From assembly GCA_964036315.1 (NCBI GenBank), contig OZ038487.1:55722409-55786408 (forward strand): DNA of 64,000 bases, given 5' to 3'. The stretch comes from Acanthosepion esculentum (Eukaryota; Mollusca; Cephalopoda; Sepiida; Sepiidae). The notes beneath the pieces were generated by a model that worked only from the letters and a program-made list of their open reading frames with translations, was not told where the DNA came from and made no database searches. Shown in pieces: positions 42,786 to 53,689 of the stretch; the first letter of the stretch is position 1, and every line of letters starts with the position of its first letter. The position numbers were made by a program, and so were the translations under genes.

Positions 42786-43420
42786 CTCTTAACTTACTTT
42801 TTCTTTGTTCCTTTTGTATATTTGTCTTTTTTTATGTTAAGGCTGTAAGATTATCCTAATTGCCTGCTAAAAAAATTCATCAGTTTTGGAGGGTAGTAAC
42901 TCTAATAGAAGGAAAACTCTGATTTAAAACCTCTGCTGACTTGGGTCCATTCCCAATCATGGGAAAGTTGTAAATCCTGAGGATAAAAAAGCCATGGTAG
43001 CAAACATCGTTTTGCCAAGTTATGTGAGGATGCTGGTACCAAGCAGTATTGGACAAAATTGATGGTGGGGATAGAGAAGATGTGCTGCATAGTCAAATGC
43101 TGACCTTCCATAAAGAAAATTCTACCAAAGCCTTTAACCTGGACAGAACTCTTCAGAAACTCCTCCCTATGGCAGTAAAAGCTGCATCTACCTGTTACAA
43201 ATCTGCCCTGATTGCTGAATGTTTTAACTGCTGAATAATTGCTGAAACAGATGCTGCACTGCAAACATCAGTAGAATAAAAGACTAAAAAACATCTGTCA
43301 CAACTATTCTCCAGGTGCAGATCCACAGTGTCTTGAGATTGACAGACATCATCATCATCATCATCAGTGACAGACTCTCACAGAGATATCAGGCATGTTA
43401 TACAGTGCATTCAGGTATGT
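42786..43420. other. Unidentified, possible LINE-C upstream DNA
   Basis: The 120-codon minus frame at 42902-43264 has no recognisable domain. The plus strand reads FNLDRTLQKLLPMAVKAAS but without a family match. (CAT)n at 43348-43365. Confidence 0.3.
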
Positions 43421-43424
43421 CTAA

Positions 43425-43800
43425 ACTATCAACCATATACAAATGGCTTTAATTAGAAAAAAATCTTAAAGACAATTCTTCATCAGATCTAACAGACTGG
43501 TGCTACAGAATTATGAAAAAAGAAACTTTACCAAATATCAGAAACCACATCACATAAAGATATTCAACAGCTAAAATGGAGAGCACATGTAGCTATAAGG
43601 GAAAATAATGATATAATCAAGATGTTGACTTTCCACACTGCATTAAACAAAAGGATAGGAAGGAAACTCCCATTGGTAGTAAAAAGAGGGATAACAGTGA
43701 ACTTGAGAAACTACTCTTTTTTTTTAAGTTTTAAAAGAAAGATTACATGAATTTCAACCAACAGCAATGTTAACAGATCAGTCAATGTGTGTCAGAAAGC
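43425..43800 (+). pseudogene. LINE-C C-terminal fragment
   Basis: KKETLPNIRNHIT, then LKWRAHVAIRENNDIIKM, LTFHTALNKRIGRKLPLV and VKRGITVNLRNYSFF (adjacent frames). Same order as 38.04-38.44 kb. Confidence 0.55.
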
Positions 43801-44014
43801 TTTATCAGTGATGTTTATTCCTGGGGCAATTAGCAGTTTGGGGGCTCTAAAAACATAAAACCACCTTTCTCAGGCAACTTAAGGGAACACCTCCTGGTTA
43901 GTTTCTCAGCTTCTTGCATGAATTTTGAAACATTTGATTTGAGTTTATATAGGTTTGATTTATTTGGAATTCAGATAATAAAAACTGGTTTTATTGTTAC
44001 TTAAAAAAAAAAAA

Positions 44015-44225
44015 ATTTCAACTCAAGCAAGGTAATAAAGCTACTAAGATGCAAGAGGTTACTGAGTGTTAGGAATATGAGAAAAAGAAAACATAATTAA
44101 GAAGAGAGAACAATAAAAGAATTAACAAAAAGAAGCTAACAATTGACACTGCATTTAATTTTTTGAAGACAGCAATTGATTCAATATAATCTATCCACTT
44201 CATATCATTGGAAAATGTTAAAACT
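44015..44225 (-). pseudogene. LINE-A, central piece fused to 3' end by deletion
   Basis: The minus strand reads VLTFSNDMKWIDYIESIAV and then directly KKLNAVSIVS...SYSQHSVTSCILVALLPCL. The whole block from KVGSLC to LQKF is missing. Poly(A) side at 44004-44016. Confidence 0.7.
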
Positions 44226-44499
44226 TTCTGAAGTCTCCATCTGCCTATTCAATGTCATTGGCATTGAAAAATCACAAATACACTGAGAATGAACACTGGA
44301 CAAAATTTCACCTTAAGATGACCAGAAAATGAACTGAATATCTTATTTTTAGAATCTTTGACATCTGTTTCCATCATCATATGACATTTATGGCTAACAA
44401 GTTGTTGGTGAGAAAATGCAGGCGTGGATGCATATATCAAGAAATTAGGAATGACATTGCTTGGAATTTTTAAATGAAACAGGACAGAAGATTGATTTA
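44226..44499. other. Non-coding spacer
   Basis: No element recognised. Confidence 0.4.
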
Positions 44500-44720
44500 T
44501 CTCATTAGAAGTTTTGCTTTTCCCTATTTAGTCACGGAATGGTGAAACTGATCAATCCAAACAAATCCTAATTCATTAGCAAAACAAAGACTTCAGGCCA
44601 GAACAGCATTGACTGTCATGAAAAGAGAAAAAAAAATAATGGTGACAATACTTTTGTCCAAACCTTACATTATTTACACTATTATCCTCATCTTTGTTGT
44701 TATGTGAGGATGGAGTAGAA
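44500..44720. repeat. Tc1-like terminus joined to PLE-2 terminal sequence
   Basis: 44640-44662 contains gacaatacttttgtccaaac, a phrase typical of Tc1-like inverted ends. 44665-44705 (ttacattatttacactatta, then cctcatctttgttgt) is the PLE-2 terminus. Confidence 0.5.
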
Positions 44721-45190
44721 AATATGTGTATATCCTTTCATCCATATTTGCATATTTATATCTAAACAATGATGGGCAATGGATATTAGGAAGGCTAAGG
44801 GAGAGAATGAGAAGATACAGCCAAACAGTGGGATTCAAAATTTATAAAGAGTTTTACAGGCTTTAGTGCTTTGCAGACTTATAAAATACCTTTTAACAGT
44901 TCATTGATGAACATCCTGTAATGTTAGTTTCCCTTAATTTGTTTGTACTTTCCTGCCATACTGTTGTGGGTACAAAAAAAAACAGAGTCATTCATTCAGA
45001 CCTCATGACTTACATATGCCTGCAAGATGTTAGCAACAGGGGCTTCATTTTAGCCAATGAGAGGCTTCTATATTTACTGTGTACTACACCCCAAAATAAG
45101 GGGTATAACTCCTGTTCTTTCTAACACTGATTCTTTTTTCATGCTAATTCATTTTAATTCTAATATTTAACCCATTCATGCCCCCCATGC
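44721..45190. other. Non-coding spacer
   Basis: 45168-45208 is a short palindrome-like ttaacccatt...aatgggtta. No gene. Confidence 0.4.
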
Positions 45191-45194
45191 CATT

Positions 45195-46411
45195 AATGGG
45201 TTATAGGTAGTAATCTATAATTCTTGCCGATGACATCAGTTTCCCAGCTAGGTTTTTATGGCACAACTATTTACTCTTGTCTTAATAGCAAGTCCAGTGG
45301 GCCTGACAAAATAAAACTGGCAACTGCTCTCAAAAATAAACTGAAATCAGTTGTTAACTGGGGCAAGAAATAACTTGTAAATTTTAATGTCTCCAAAATT
45401 AAACTGCTATCCTTTAATTATTATAGAGAACTATTTTTGCCATCTATCATCATGGTTGATACTAATCTCCAGGAGAGCAACTCCTTGTACCTTCCTGATC
45501 TCACATTTTCTACTGACAGGAAGTGGGGTGATTATATTGCATCAATTGCTATCTCTGCTGACAAGTAAGTTGGTTCACTTTGCCAGGCAATTTTTCATAT
45601 CAGAATACATCTTGCACATTTATAAATCTACCGTTCATTTGTGTATTTGATATTGCTGCTATATGGTCTGGTGCTGTGGCTACAAATCTCAAGATTCTTG
45701 ACAAAATCCAAAACAGGGTCTGTAATGTTATTGACCTTGACCTGGCTTCACAACTTCAATCATGTCCCTCATGGCTTCTCTGTATCTTTTCTATAAATAT
45801 TTTCATGGCAGTTGTTCTAATGACCTCTCCTCCTTGGTATTCACTAGAGTTTCATTTTTAAATGTTGTTATTTTTATCCCCACCCCACAGAAAGATTGTA
45901 CATATGGGAACTAATTAGGACTTCATAGAGACTTTGAGGCATTACGGTGGCTGTACTAAGAATGGTAAGTAAGAATGTGTTGTTTTGGTATAACGAATAC
46001 TGTGGTATGCTTGGATCAGTAATTGCTGAGATAAGACAGATTGAAGATCAGTCTCCCTCACTTTGGCCTTGTGCCAAATTTTATACTTGCAAAATAGATA
46101 TTGCTCTCCACCTGGGTACTCCAACTGCAAGAATTTAAGCATACTACTAGATTGGCAACTAGTTCACATTGTTTTACTGTTGAGATAGCCAGCTGTAAGT
46201 TCTATTCTAATAGTTTCTTCTCTTGGACTTCTTGCTTGTGGAACTCTCTTCTGATTTCTTGTTTCCCTGACACCTACTATCTTAAAAAGTTTTAATGCAA
46301 CATCAGTCACAATCTGTCTTCTTAAACCCTGTTTATTTTATTTTCCTTTCTCCTCAATAAAGTCTTTTCATTCTCTTCTAATGCCAGTAACTCTGTCTCT
46401 GAATAGCCGTA
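45195..46411 (+). pseudogene. LINE-A C-terminal half carrying an inserted cargo
   Basis: In order: LADDISF (worn active-site zone), a LNSKSSGPDKIKLATALKNK-like stretch, NWGKK, VDTNLQESNSLYLPDLTFS, LVHFARQFFISEYIL, IYKSTVHLCI, WSGAVATNLKILDKIQNRVC, LYLFYKYFHGSCSNDLSSLV. Then comes an insertion (45840-46103), then RIXAYYXIGN-like residues, NSFFSWTSCLWNSLLISCFP, DTYYLKKF, and a 3'UTR cut by the next LINE-A at about 46412. The longest LINE-A trace in the window. Confidence 0.8.
45840..46103. mobile_element. Insertion in LINE-A with target-site duplication, copy 1
   Basis: Flanked by ctctcctccttggta (45825-45839) and ctctccacctgggta (46104-46118). It contains a pyrimidine tract ending ccccacag (45890), a 74-nt segment, gtaagt (45965) and a further acceptor-like ...aaaatag (46097). 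On the minus strand it contains tttggcacaaggccaaag. The same insertion is in the copy at 49.36-49.70 kb. Confidence 0.7.
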
Positions 46412-46880
46412 TTGCTCCGAGGAGTTGCTTTCACTTGTCCCTAAACCTCATGAATTTAAGCGTCCTACGAGGCTGGCATCCCGTTCCCACCCCTTCACCG
46501 TTGGAACTGTTAGATGTAGACGTCTTTTCTACTCCAATAGCTTCATGTCTCGCACATCTCGCCTATGGAACTCCCTTCCCTATTACTGTTTCCCTGACAA
46601 ATACAATCTCCAACGGTTTAAGTGTAGTATCAATCGTCATCTCCAATTGCCTTGATCTATCCACTTCCCTTCTCCACTTCCTGACATCTTTCATTCCTAT
46701 CTGCTCTCGCTCTATATCTTCCATAACCCCGCTGCCTTGATCGACCCTCCGTCCTTCTCTTTCTCCACATACCTTCCTTTACCACTCCTATCTGCTCTTC
46801 CTCCAACCCTTCTGTAACCCCATGCGTGATAGTGGCCACCGGCCTTGCTTGGGGTGATACGCTTAAAAAAAAAAAAAAAA
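46412..46880 (+). pseudogene. LINE-A C-terminus, best-preserved copy with poly(A)
   Basis: A single open frame (46425-46655, the last 76 residues): SLVPKPHEFKRPTRLASRSH, PFTVGTVRCRRLFYSNSFMS, RTSRLWNSLPYYCFPDKYNL, QRFKCSINRHLQLP then stop. The 3'UTR runs 46656-46864, ending ggccttgcttggggtgat, followed by A16 (46865-46880). Severely 5'-truncated. Unlike other copies its frame is intact, so it is probably the youngest insertion. It landed in the 3'UTR of the LINE-A before it. Confidence 0.85.
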
Positions 46881-47225
46881 TACTGGATTCTTTGTAAACA
46901 TGTCATACCAGATCTTATCAGGAGGTATTAATGTGTTAAATAATTAATGTCAGATCTTACAGTGCATATTAACAGGCTAACTATTTAATGCCAGACCTTA
47001 CAGTAAGTATTAATGGGTTAACTAAAATAAAATTAAGAGAACTATTGACTTGTATTTCATTGGCTTTCAGAGACTTTCCGTATTTTCAAAAGACACTCTC
47101 TTCAGATTCTACTGACTGGAAATAAAAATCTATATAAAATTCTGTCTCATTTTATATCCTCATTTTTTCTATGAACAAAGTGATAATCTCCTTGTAGTTT
47201 CCACAATTAAAACCATAGGAAGCCA
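46881..47225. repeat. Short tandem repeat and spacer
   Basis: 46900-47025 holds three diverged ~45-bp units (gccagaccttacag, then tattaatgggttaac). Confidence 0.6.
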
Positions 47226-47229
47226 TATA

Positions 47230-47337
47230 GGAGAAGGTGCTGAAAAGTTCTCAGCCCAACTTTTTCTCAAAATCTGATCAAATAGCAATGTTTTTAATCC
47301 TTTCTTAGTTGGGTCAAGAACTTTTCAGCAACTCCTT
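47230..47337. mobile_element. MITE-G copy E
   Basis: Left aaggtgctgaaaagttctc (47234 on), then agcccaac. Right gttgggtcaagaacttttc then agcaa. Together these make inverted ends of about 25 bp. Isolated from the cluster at 21-25 kb. Confidence 0.75.
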
Positions 47338-48399
47338 GCATTGCTCATCTTTTCACAAAATTTCCATTCTAATCAATTCATTGTTATTTTCCATCAAGGA
47401 ACATACCTTTTTCTCTTTGGCTAATTTTGAGAAGTAAAAAAAACAAAAAAAATGATACAAAATTCCTTTTCTTCTCAGATGACAAATCAAGTAATTCCGT
47501 TTATAATCACTTCTTCCTTAACTCTGTTGAACAATTAGAATCTTTATTGCAATCATCCTTGTTCTAATCATGTTGACTAATTAGAGAAAAAAAAGGAATT
47601 GCCTTTTTTCGTTTCTTATCTGGTCAACATCAAACCTAATCACTCTTCTTAATCATTTTTTATCCCTTCCTTTTTTTTTTTTAACTGTGAAATAAAAAAA
47701 TGGAAAAGAACTACCTTCATTTTTTTAAAATAATTGGTTAACCCTCTCTTCAGTGCAAGGTTTTTGACTGATTCATTCAATACTTGGAATTTTTCCCATT
47801 TCATAGAAACATTTTTTTTTTTCAGTAGCTGTCTTTTGGGAAAGGACATAAAATAATTCCTGAGTCATTTAAAATGTGGCGGTAACATCTGTTAAACTTT
47901 AAGGTAGACTCTGAATAAAAAGAGGAACTTTATGAATATATCTAGCCAAGATTTGGACAATCACATAAAAAAAAAATGTGCATTTTCCGAAATAAATTTT
48001 AGTACGAACAATGCCACTGGGCTGAGTAAAACCTATTTTGATTGTTTCATCTTTGTCTTTGGAGTGAAACATAAAGGTAATATCAAAAGGCAGGTACTTA
48101 GTAGAAAGATGAAAGGTAAAAATACTAAAAATATTCAGTGACGTTTATGTCTGTTCATCACTTTATTGTGACTGTTTTTCTCTTTTTTTTTCTTTGTTTT
48201 TTTAATCACAACTTCCATGATTAAATACCTTCCATTTTTAAAAGTATTTGAATAGAGAGAATTCAACGTACAAAGGTTTGATAAAAATGCAACAATAAGA
48301 TGTACAAAGGATAAGCCAAAAATTAGGAGTGAAAATACTTCATCTCAGAATTCAAATTAAAAGTATTATGAGGAATTAAAAGCAAATGTCATAGTGTGA
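47338..48399. other. AT-rich spacer
   Basis: Several A/T homopolymers. No gene or named repeat. Confidence 0.45.
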
Positions 48400-48815
48400 A
48401 GACTTACAATAGAGAGGTAGCCATGTGATTGTGGATTTACAATAGAAAGTCAGCAATATGTAGATTTATAATAAAGAGGTAGTCATATAACTACTTTTAT
48501 AAGAGAGAGGGAGAGCAATATCTAGTTTTAAAAGAGAGAGTCATATGACTATTTATAATAGAGAAGTAGAAATACGTAAATTTATAACAGGTAGAAATAT
48601 GTAAATTTATAACAGGTAGAAATATGTAAATTTATAATAGTTAGCCATATGACAGTAGATTTACAAGAGATAGTCATATAACCAGATTTACAATAGAGAG
48701 GTAGCAATATGTAGTTATAATAGTGAGGTAGCTATATAACAGTAGGCATACAAAAGAGAGGTAACAATATGCCTAGAATTACAATAAAGAGGTAGCAATA
48801 TAACTACACATTTTG
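48400..48815. repeat. Diverged ~30-40-bp minisatellite
   Basis: About a dozen units of the form (aat)agagaggtagcaata, then tgtagatttacaa. The sub-run at 48565-48640 has near-identical 24-bp units (ggtagaaatatgtaaattt). Confidence 0.8.
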
Positions 48816-49254
48816 TATCACATCTAGCCATTAGTTTCAGTGGTTTAGTAGCTAAACCATTTAATCTATTAAAAACAACCTCCACAGCTCAAATTTCATT
48901 TGAAGTTTTATTCTTTCTTCAATCTATTCACACTAATGTGAGGAGGATATATGAGTGAGAAAGTTAACTGTGTGATCCTCAAAACTGAAGCATTCTCAAA
49001 ACTGAAAAAGATGTTTGTATGTCATACATTTATGCTTGGTGGTGAAATAATGATCTTGTTAAAAATTTAAAAGCTGAAAGCTAATAAGTACTTCTTGTGA
49101 CATAAATTTTATCCTTGTAAATACTATCCTGTATGATACTAGATTAGATTCAACTCGTTAATCCCAACCTTTTCCAAAAAATTGGAAACTGAACATTAAT
49201 TGGGTAGAGGAAGAAAATTCTAATACCAATTTTTTTATAAACTTAACAATTACT
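48816..49254. other. AT-rich spacer
   Basis: No feature recognised. Confidence 0.45.
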
Positions 49255-50042
49255 ATTGGCCCTGGCCTAGTTTCTTAGCTCCAGTCACTTTCTCACCACT
49301 GTATGATTACCTCCCTTTGCTATAAATACTTTCAGAGTAATTGTTTGGATGAGCTCTTCACTATTTTTCTTTAGTTTCTTGTAAATATTTTGTATTCATA
49401 TTGTAAATGCTCATTGGGGTTAGTTTTTAGAATTGTTATTTTATTCCCCTCCCCCCACAGACACTGAATTGTAAATATGGGGACTAGTTAGTATTTACAT
49501 GGAGACAATGAGGTATTATGGTGGTTGTAGTAAGAAAGGTACGTATGAATGTGTTGTTTTGGTGTAAGGAATATTGTTCATACGATTGGGTCAGTGTTTG
49601 CAGCTTTATAGTTAAGACAGAAGAAGACCGTCCTTTCCCCAATCCCCCACTTTGGCCTTGTGCCACATTTCTGTTTATTTTTACAGAATAAATATCGCTC
49701 TTCACTACGGTGCCTAAACTCTTTGAATTTAAATGCAGTACTTGACTGGTGACGAGATCTCACCAATTTATAGTGGTGGTGGCTAGATCTAACCGTAAAT
49801 TCTATACTAACAGTTTCCTTTCTCGCACTTCTTCCTTGTGGAACTCCTTTCCGGCACCATGTTTTCCAGCCAACTTTAAGCTGCAAAAATTTAAATGCAA
49901 TGTCAATCGCTATCTTCTGTCCTGATTACTCTTCTATTGTTCTTGCTCCTTAGCAATGTTTCTGCTTCTGACTCTTCCACACCCAGTAACCGGCTGTGTC
50001 TTAATAGCTTTACTGCTCTGTGAAACCGATTGAAAAAAAAAA
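49255..50042 (+). pseudogene. LINE-A C-terminus carrying the same insertion
   Basis: Trace LAPVTFSPLYDYLPLL-like (the HRR..VASL zone), then SNCLDELFT, the insertion (49364-49696), then VPKLFEFKCST and CKFYTNSFLSRTSSLWNSFP. Then AKFKLQKFKCNVNRY, and a 3'UTR ending at an A-run (50033-50042). Confidence 0.7.
49364..49696. mobile_element. Insertion in LINE-A, copy 2
   Basis: Flanked by gctcttcacta on both sides (49353-49363 and 49697-49707). The common core with copy 1 runs from ttattccc to ggccttgtgcca. It ends the acceptor-like pyrimidine tract ccccccacag at 49460. The 78-nt segment is followed by gtacgt (49539), and a second acceptor-like tttttacag ends at 49686. It is about 70 bp longer at the left than copy 1. 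Confidence 0.7.
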
Positions 50043-51130
50043 TTCCAGGTTTTATGGTGAACATTAATGGGTTAATGCTAAGGCTTCCCATTCTGCAGTC
50101 ACTTCATAGGGGGTCTTAACCTGTAGCCAACATCATCTATAGCAGGCGATTGATCAATGAATGATGTTTGAATTTCACAACTGTGGCATCATAACTGCTG
50201 TAGAAACAAACATGAAATTTAAATGTAAATTACTGCAGTTGAGTTTCCACCATATACATTGAAAGAGGGAATAATATTTTTGAATAATTCTAAGTGCTAA
50301 ACATTAAAAAAAAAAAAAAAGATGCAGAAAAAGGTTTTTAGAATAACAGTAATAAATTAACAAATATGTTATTATCTTTATATTGGAGAAAAAGTTTTCA
50401 TCTTAGAAATGTAATGGTTTTAAAGAGAACTAATGGCTGTGTGGTGGAAGGCAATTATATTTGTCTTCTTGAATTACTAGACTATAAAAGAAATGGTTGA
50501 ACCTCACTTATGGATAGTGGTCAAGTTGAATTGAATAATGCTTCACTACAAGCGTTAATGTTTGTTTGTTTTTCTTTACAGTTAGGTTTCTAATCTTTAA
50601 AAGAAATGAGTGACTTATCTGATAAAGTTACCAATTTCCTGTACTGATGCAGTCACACAGGAAGAGACATATATTTTATGTATATAATCATATTAGCATA
50701 CAACTCTAACATAATGATGTCAGTATGAAATTTGAGTCTAAAACATTGTAACAATGATGCAGTATTATTGCTGTAAATAAACCCTACTACCAAAATATGC
50801 AATCTTAAAACCTGTAATAGCTGCAGCTTGTTATGGTTTCAAAACAGACAAAATTTCAAACAGGGAGGGTTTTTTTTATTTATATTTATATAAAGAACAA
50901 ATAATTTCAGAAAAGTGAGAGAAAATATATTTATGCATATAAAGAGAGACATATCTCTCAGAAAAAGGAAAGAAAATACCATGTATGTGATCAGCTGTAG
51001 CATGTGTGTGAGTGAGTGTGCCATGAGGTTTGGTTGAAATTAAAAAGTTGGTTTGCTGGATGCCGTAGAGAGAGAAAAAGTGAGAATAGGCACATGCCTA
51101 CCACATCATGTGAATGAGAAAGTAAAAAAG
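50043..51130. other. Non-coding spacer
   Basis: No coding or recognised repeat. A-run at 50305-50319. Confidence 0.45.
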
Positions 51131-51134
51131 AAGG

Positions 51135-51520
51135 TATATCTTTATATTTCCCTGTGTCTTTTCTATAAATACTTTCATAGTAATTGTTATGATAATCTTT
51201 CCTCTTTGGTATCTAGACTTTATGAATTTTGGCAGCAAGGTTTCATCATTTTACAGTTGAAATGGTAGCTAGATGTAACCGTAAGTTCTATGCTAACAAT
51301 TTCTTATCTCACACTTCTCACTTGTGAAACTCACTTCTGCCATCTTGCTTTCCAGTCACCATTGATTTTCAAAAATTTAAATGCAATGTCAGGCGTTATC
51401 TTGTGCCTCCTTAATTCCTTCTCTATCCTTCATAAGATTTTTTCTCATAGTCTCTCGCATTCAGTAACCTCTCGCATCTTACTGGCTTTATTACCTTGCT
51501 TGGGATGATAAGATTAAAAA
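51135..51520 (+). pseudogene. LINE-A C-terminal fragment
   Basis: LYFPVSFLXILSXXLL-type start, then SSLVSRLYEF, CKFYANNFLSHTSHL-like residues, IFKNLNAMSGVI, and the 3' end LALLPCLG next to ccttgcttgggatgataag. No insertion at the DELSSLV site, so this copy shows the empty state. Confidence 0.7.
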
Positions 51521-51784
51521 AATATTATTACCATGTCACCAAGTGAGCATTAAGTTAAACAGACAAGGTGGGGTAATCCCACAAACACTGTTAATTTACT
51601 TTTTTTTTTTTTCTTAGTAAGGCAAATGCAGTATTATTAAAATCCAAATAAAAAGTAACACTTACAAAATGTTTTTTAAAAAACTTAAAATAATAATTTA
51701 TTTTAATTGCTTTGGTCAAGTCGCTCTTATTCTTTTTCTGAATCCTGGCTTTAAAATTGTTAAATATTTTTTGTTTTATTAATC
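51521..51784. other. AT-rich spacer
   Basis: T-run 51598-51613. Nothing else. Confidence 0.45.
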
Positions 51785-52215
51785 ATTTCCCCCCAAGCAA
51801 GGTAATAATGCCACTAGGACACAAGGAGTTACTGGGAGTGGAAGAGGAAGGACAATAAAAGAATGGGATTCAGGAAAGACAGAAGATGGCAATTGACATA
51901 TTTAAATTTTTATAGTTGCAGGGAAGCAAGAAACCAGAAGAGATTTCCACAGATGAAATGTGTGAGAAAAGAAACAATCCGAATAGAATTCACAGTTACA
52001 TTTAGCTATTTCAATGGTAAAACAGTGAGAACTAGTAGTCGATCTAACAGTATGCTTAAATTCATACAGTTGAGGTACCAAGGGGAAGAGATTATTAAAA
52101 CAACTTCTATGAAAATATTTATAGAAAAAACACAGTGAAGTCATTTGATGGTGGTGGAAAACTGGCTGAAGTTGAGATGTCAAGTCAGGACATTACAGAC
52201 CCTTTGGATTTTGTT
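51785..52215 (-). pseudogene. LINE-A C-terminal fragment
   Basis: Minus strand: HHQMTSLCFFYKYFHRSCFN, NLFPLVPQLYEFKHTVRSTT, SSHCFTIEIAKCNCEFYSDC, FFSHTFHLWKSLLVSCFP. An almost continuous open frame (51902-52183). The 3'UTR reaches 51787. Confidence 0.78.
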
Positions 52216-53680
52216 GAAAATTAAAAAAAAAAATGTATTGCCTTTCAGTATTGACTTTATACAGTAAGACAAGAACGACTGTCATACTGACTGATGGGAT
52301 GGTTTACATGTGAACAAAATATAGACTGGTTGACTGGTGGGTTAAAACAAACTGGTATACAGGAGAATATAAAGGGATAACCACTATGAGTTATTTTTAT
52401 ATAAAATTAAAAATGAATGACATATCTCCAAAAAGCAAAAATCGTAATCATGTCCAATTGAAAAGATGGAAGATTATTGATATATAATTGCTATGAGAAA
52501 GAGAAAATATTTTATGTTGGAATCCAAAGGAATTTCCGAGAGAGCAGAAAAAAAATTTCATCTTACAAGTATTTTGTTAGGTCAAAAACACACACACATT
52601 AAGCAAGAATGCACATATTTGAAGCTATTTTTTTTTTTTTTTTTTTTTTTTGCATATGTGCATACTTCAAAATGCTGTACAAAAGATAAAAGTAAGCAAA
52701 GATCAGATAAAGTTTCTGGAAAGGATTTTCAAAATAAATATAAAGAAAAAAAAATTATTTAAAAATAATGTAAAACGAGAGAAACTGGCAAAGTAAGACA
52801 AAGAGATAAGATGAAAAAAAAAGTTATTTCCCCGACAAAATTTCAACAGAAACAAAAAGAAAAAGAACTTTAAAAAAATGTTACAGAAATTGTTTTAAGG
52901 GTAAAATGTCAAAAATGAAAAACATTGAAAGCAATTATGAAAAATTTAAAGAAAAAGTGACTGAATAAAAAAATGACTGAAAAAAAAAAAATAAATAAAT
53001 AAAAAAATAAAAAAATAATAAAAATTGTGAAGTGAAAAATATAAAAGTGTGGAATTGTCACAAAATAGAAAAAAAATAGGGTTCATGCATAAAAAGAAAT
53101 TCTGGTTGGGAAATAGGAATGTTGAGTAAAAAAAAAAAAAATCAAAGACAAATGATGAAAGGAAGAAAATGGAGGATAGAAAATGCTGAAAAAAAAATGG
53201 AGAGGAATAAAAATGACCAATAAAAAAAAAACTCTAAAAATGTACAAATAAAACATAAAAAGGAGACAGAATAAAACAGACATTAAACATAAAAATAGAA
53301 TGATATCAAAAACTGGCTGATAAAAATGCTTTCATGTAAAAAAAAAGCAAAATAATGTGGTAACAATTATGATAATAATTATAAATGTATGCTTAATTTT
53401 GACAATCGTAGCAAAATAAGTACACTAGTTAATTTAATAATATTTACAGTTGAGATAAAACTAGTTTAAATTAAAACAAAAGCATTATCAAAAAATAATA
53501 GCATCATACAATAAAAGAACGCTTAAAATCCTGCTGTTCTCACAATAAGTGAATGGTGAACATTGGTGAATGCTACTGAATTTTGTTCTTGATCCAAATT
53601 TTCCAAGAAAATCTAGAAAATACAATACTTGTTACAGTGGGAACAGAAAAATTATTATTGCAACAAATTTTACTGCATGT
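52216..53680. other. A-rich low-complexity sequence
   Basis: Poly-T 52628-52651. 52740-53300 is extremely A-rich (many aaaaaa runs on the plus strand). No gene. Confidence 0.6.
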
Positions 53681-53689
53681 TATTATTGC

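Noticed and set aside
42902..43264. 120-codon minus frame as a novel gene
   Set aside because: No start context, domain or conservation clue, and it lies between LINE fragments. Left unassigned.
46657..46906. Minus-strand frames (60-64 codons) over a LINE-A 3'UTR
   Set aside because: Antisense to the LINE-A 3'UTR and poly(A); no coding evidence.
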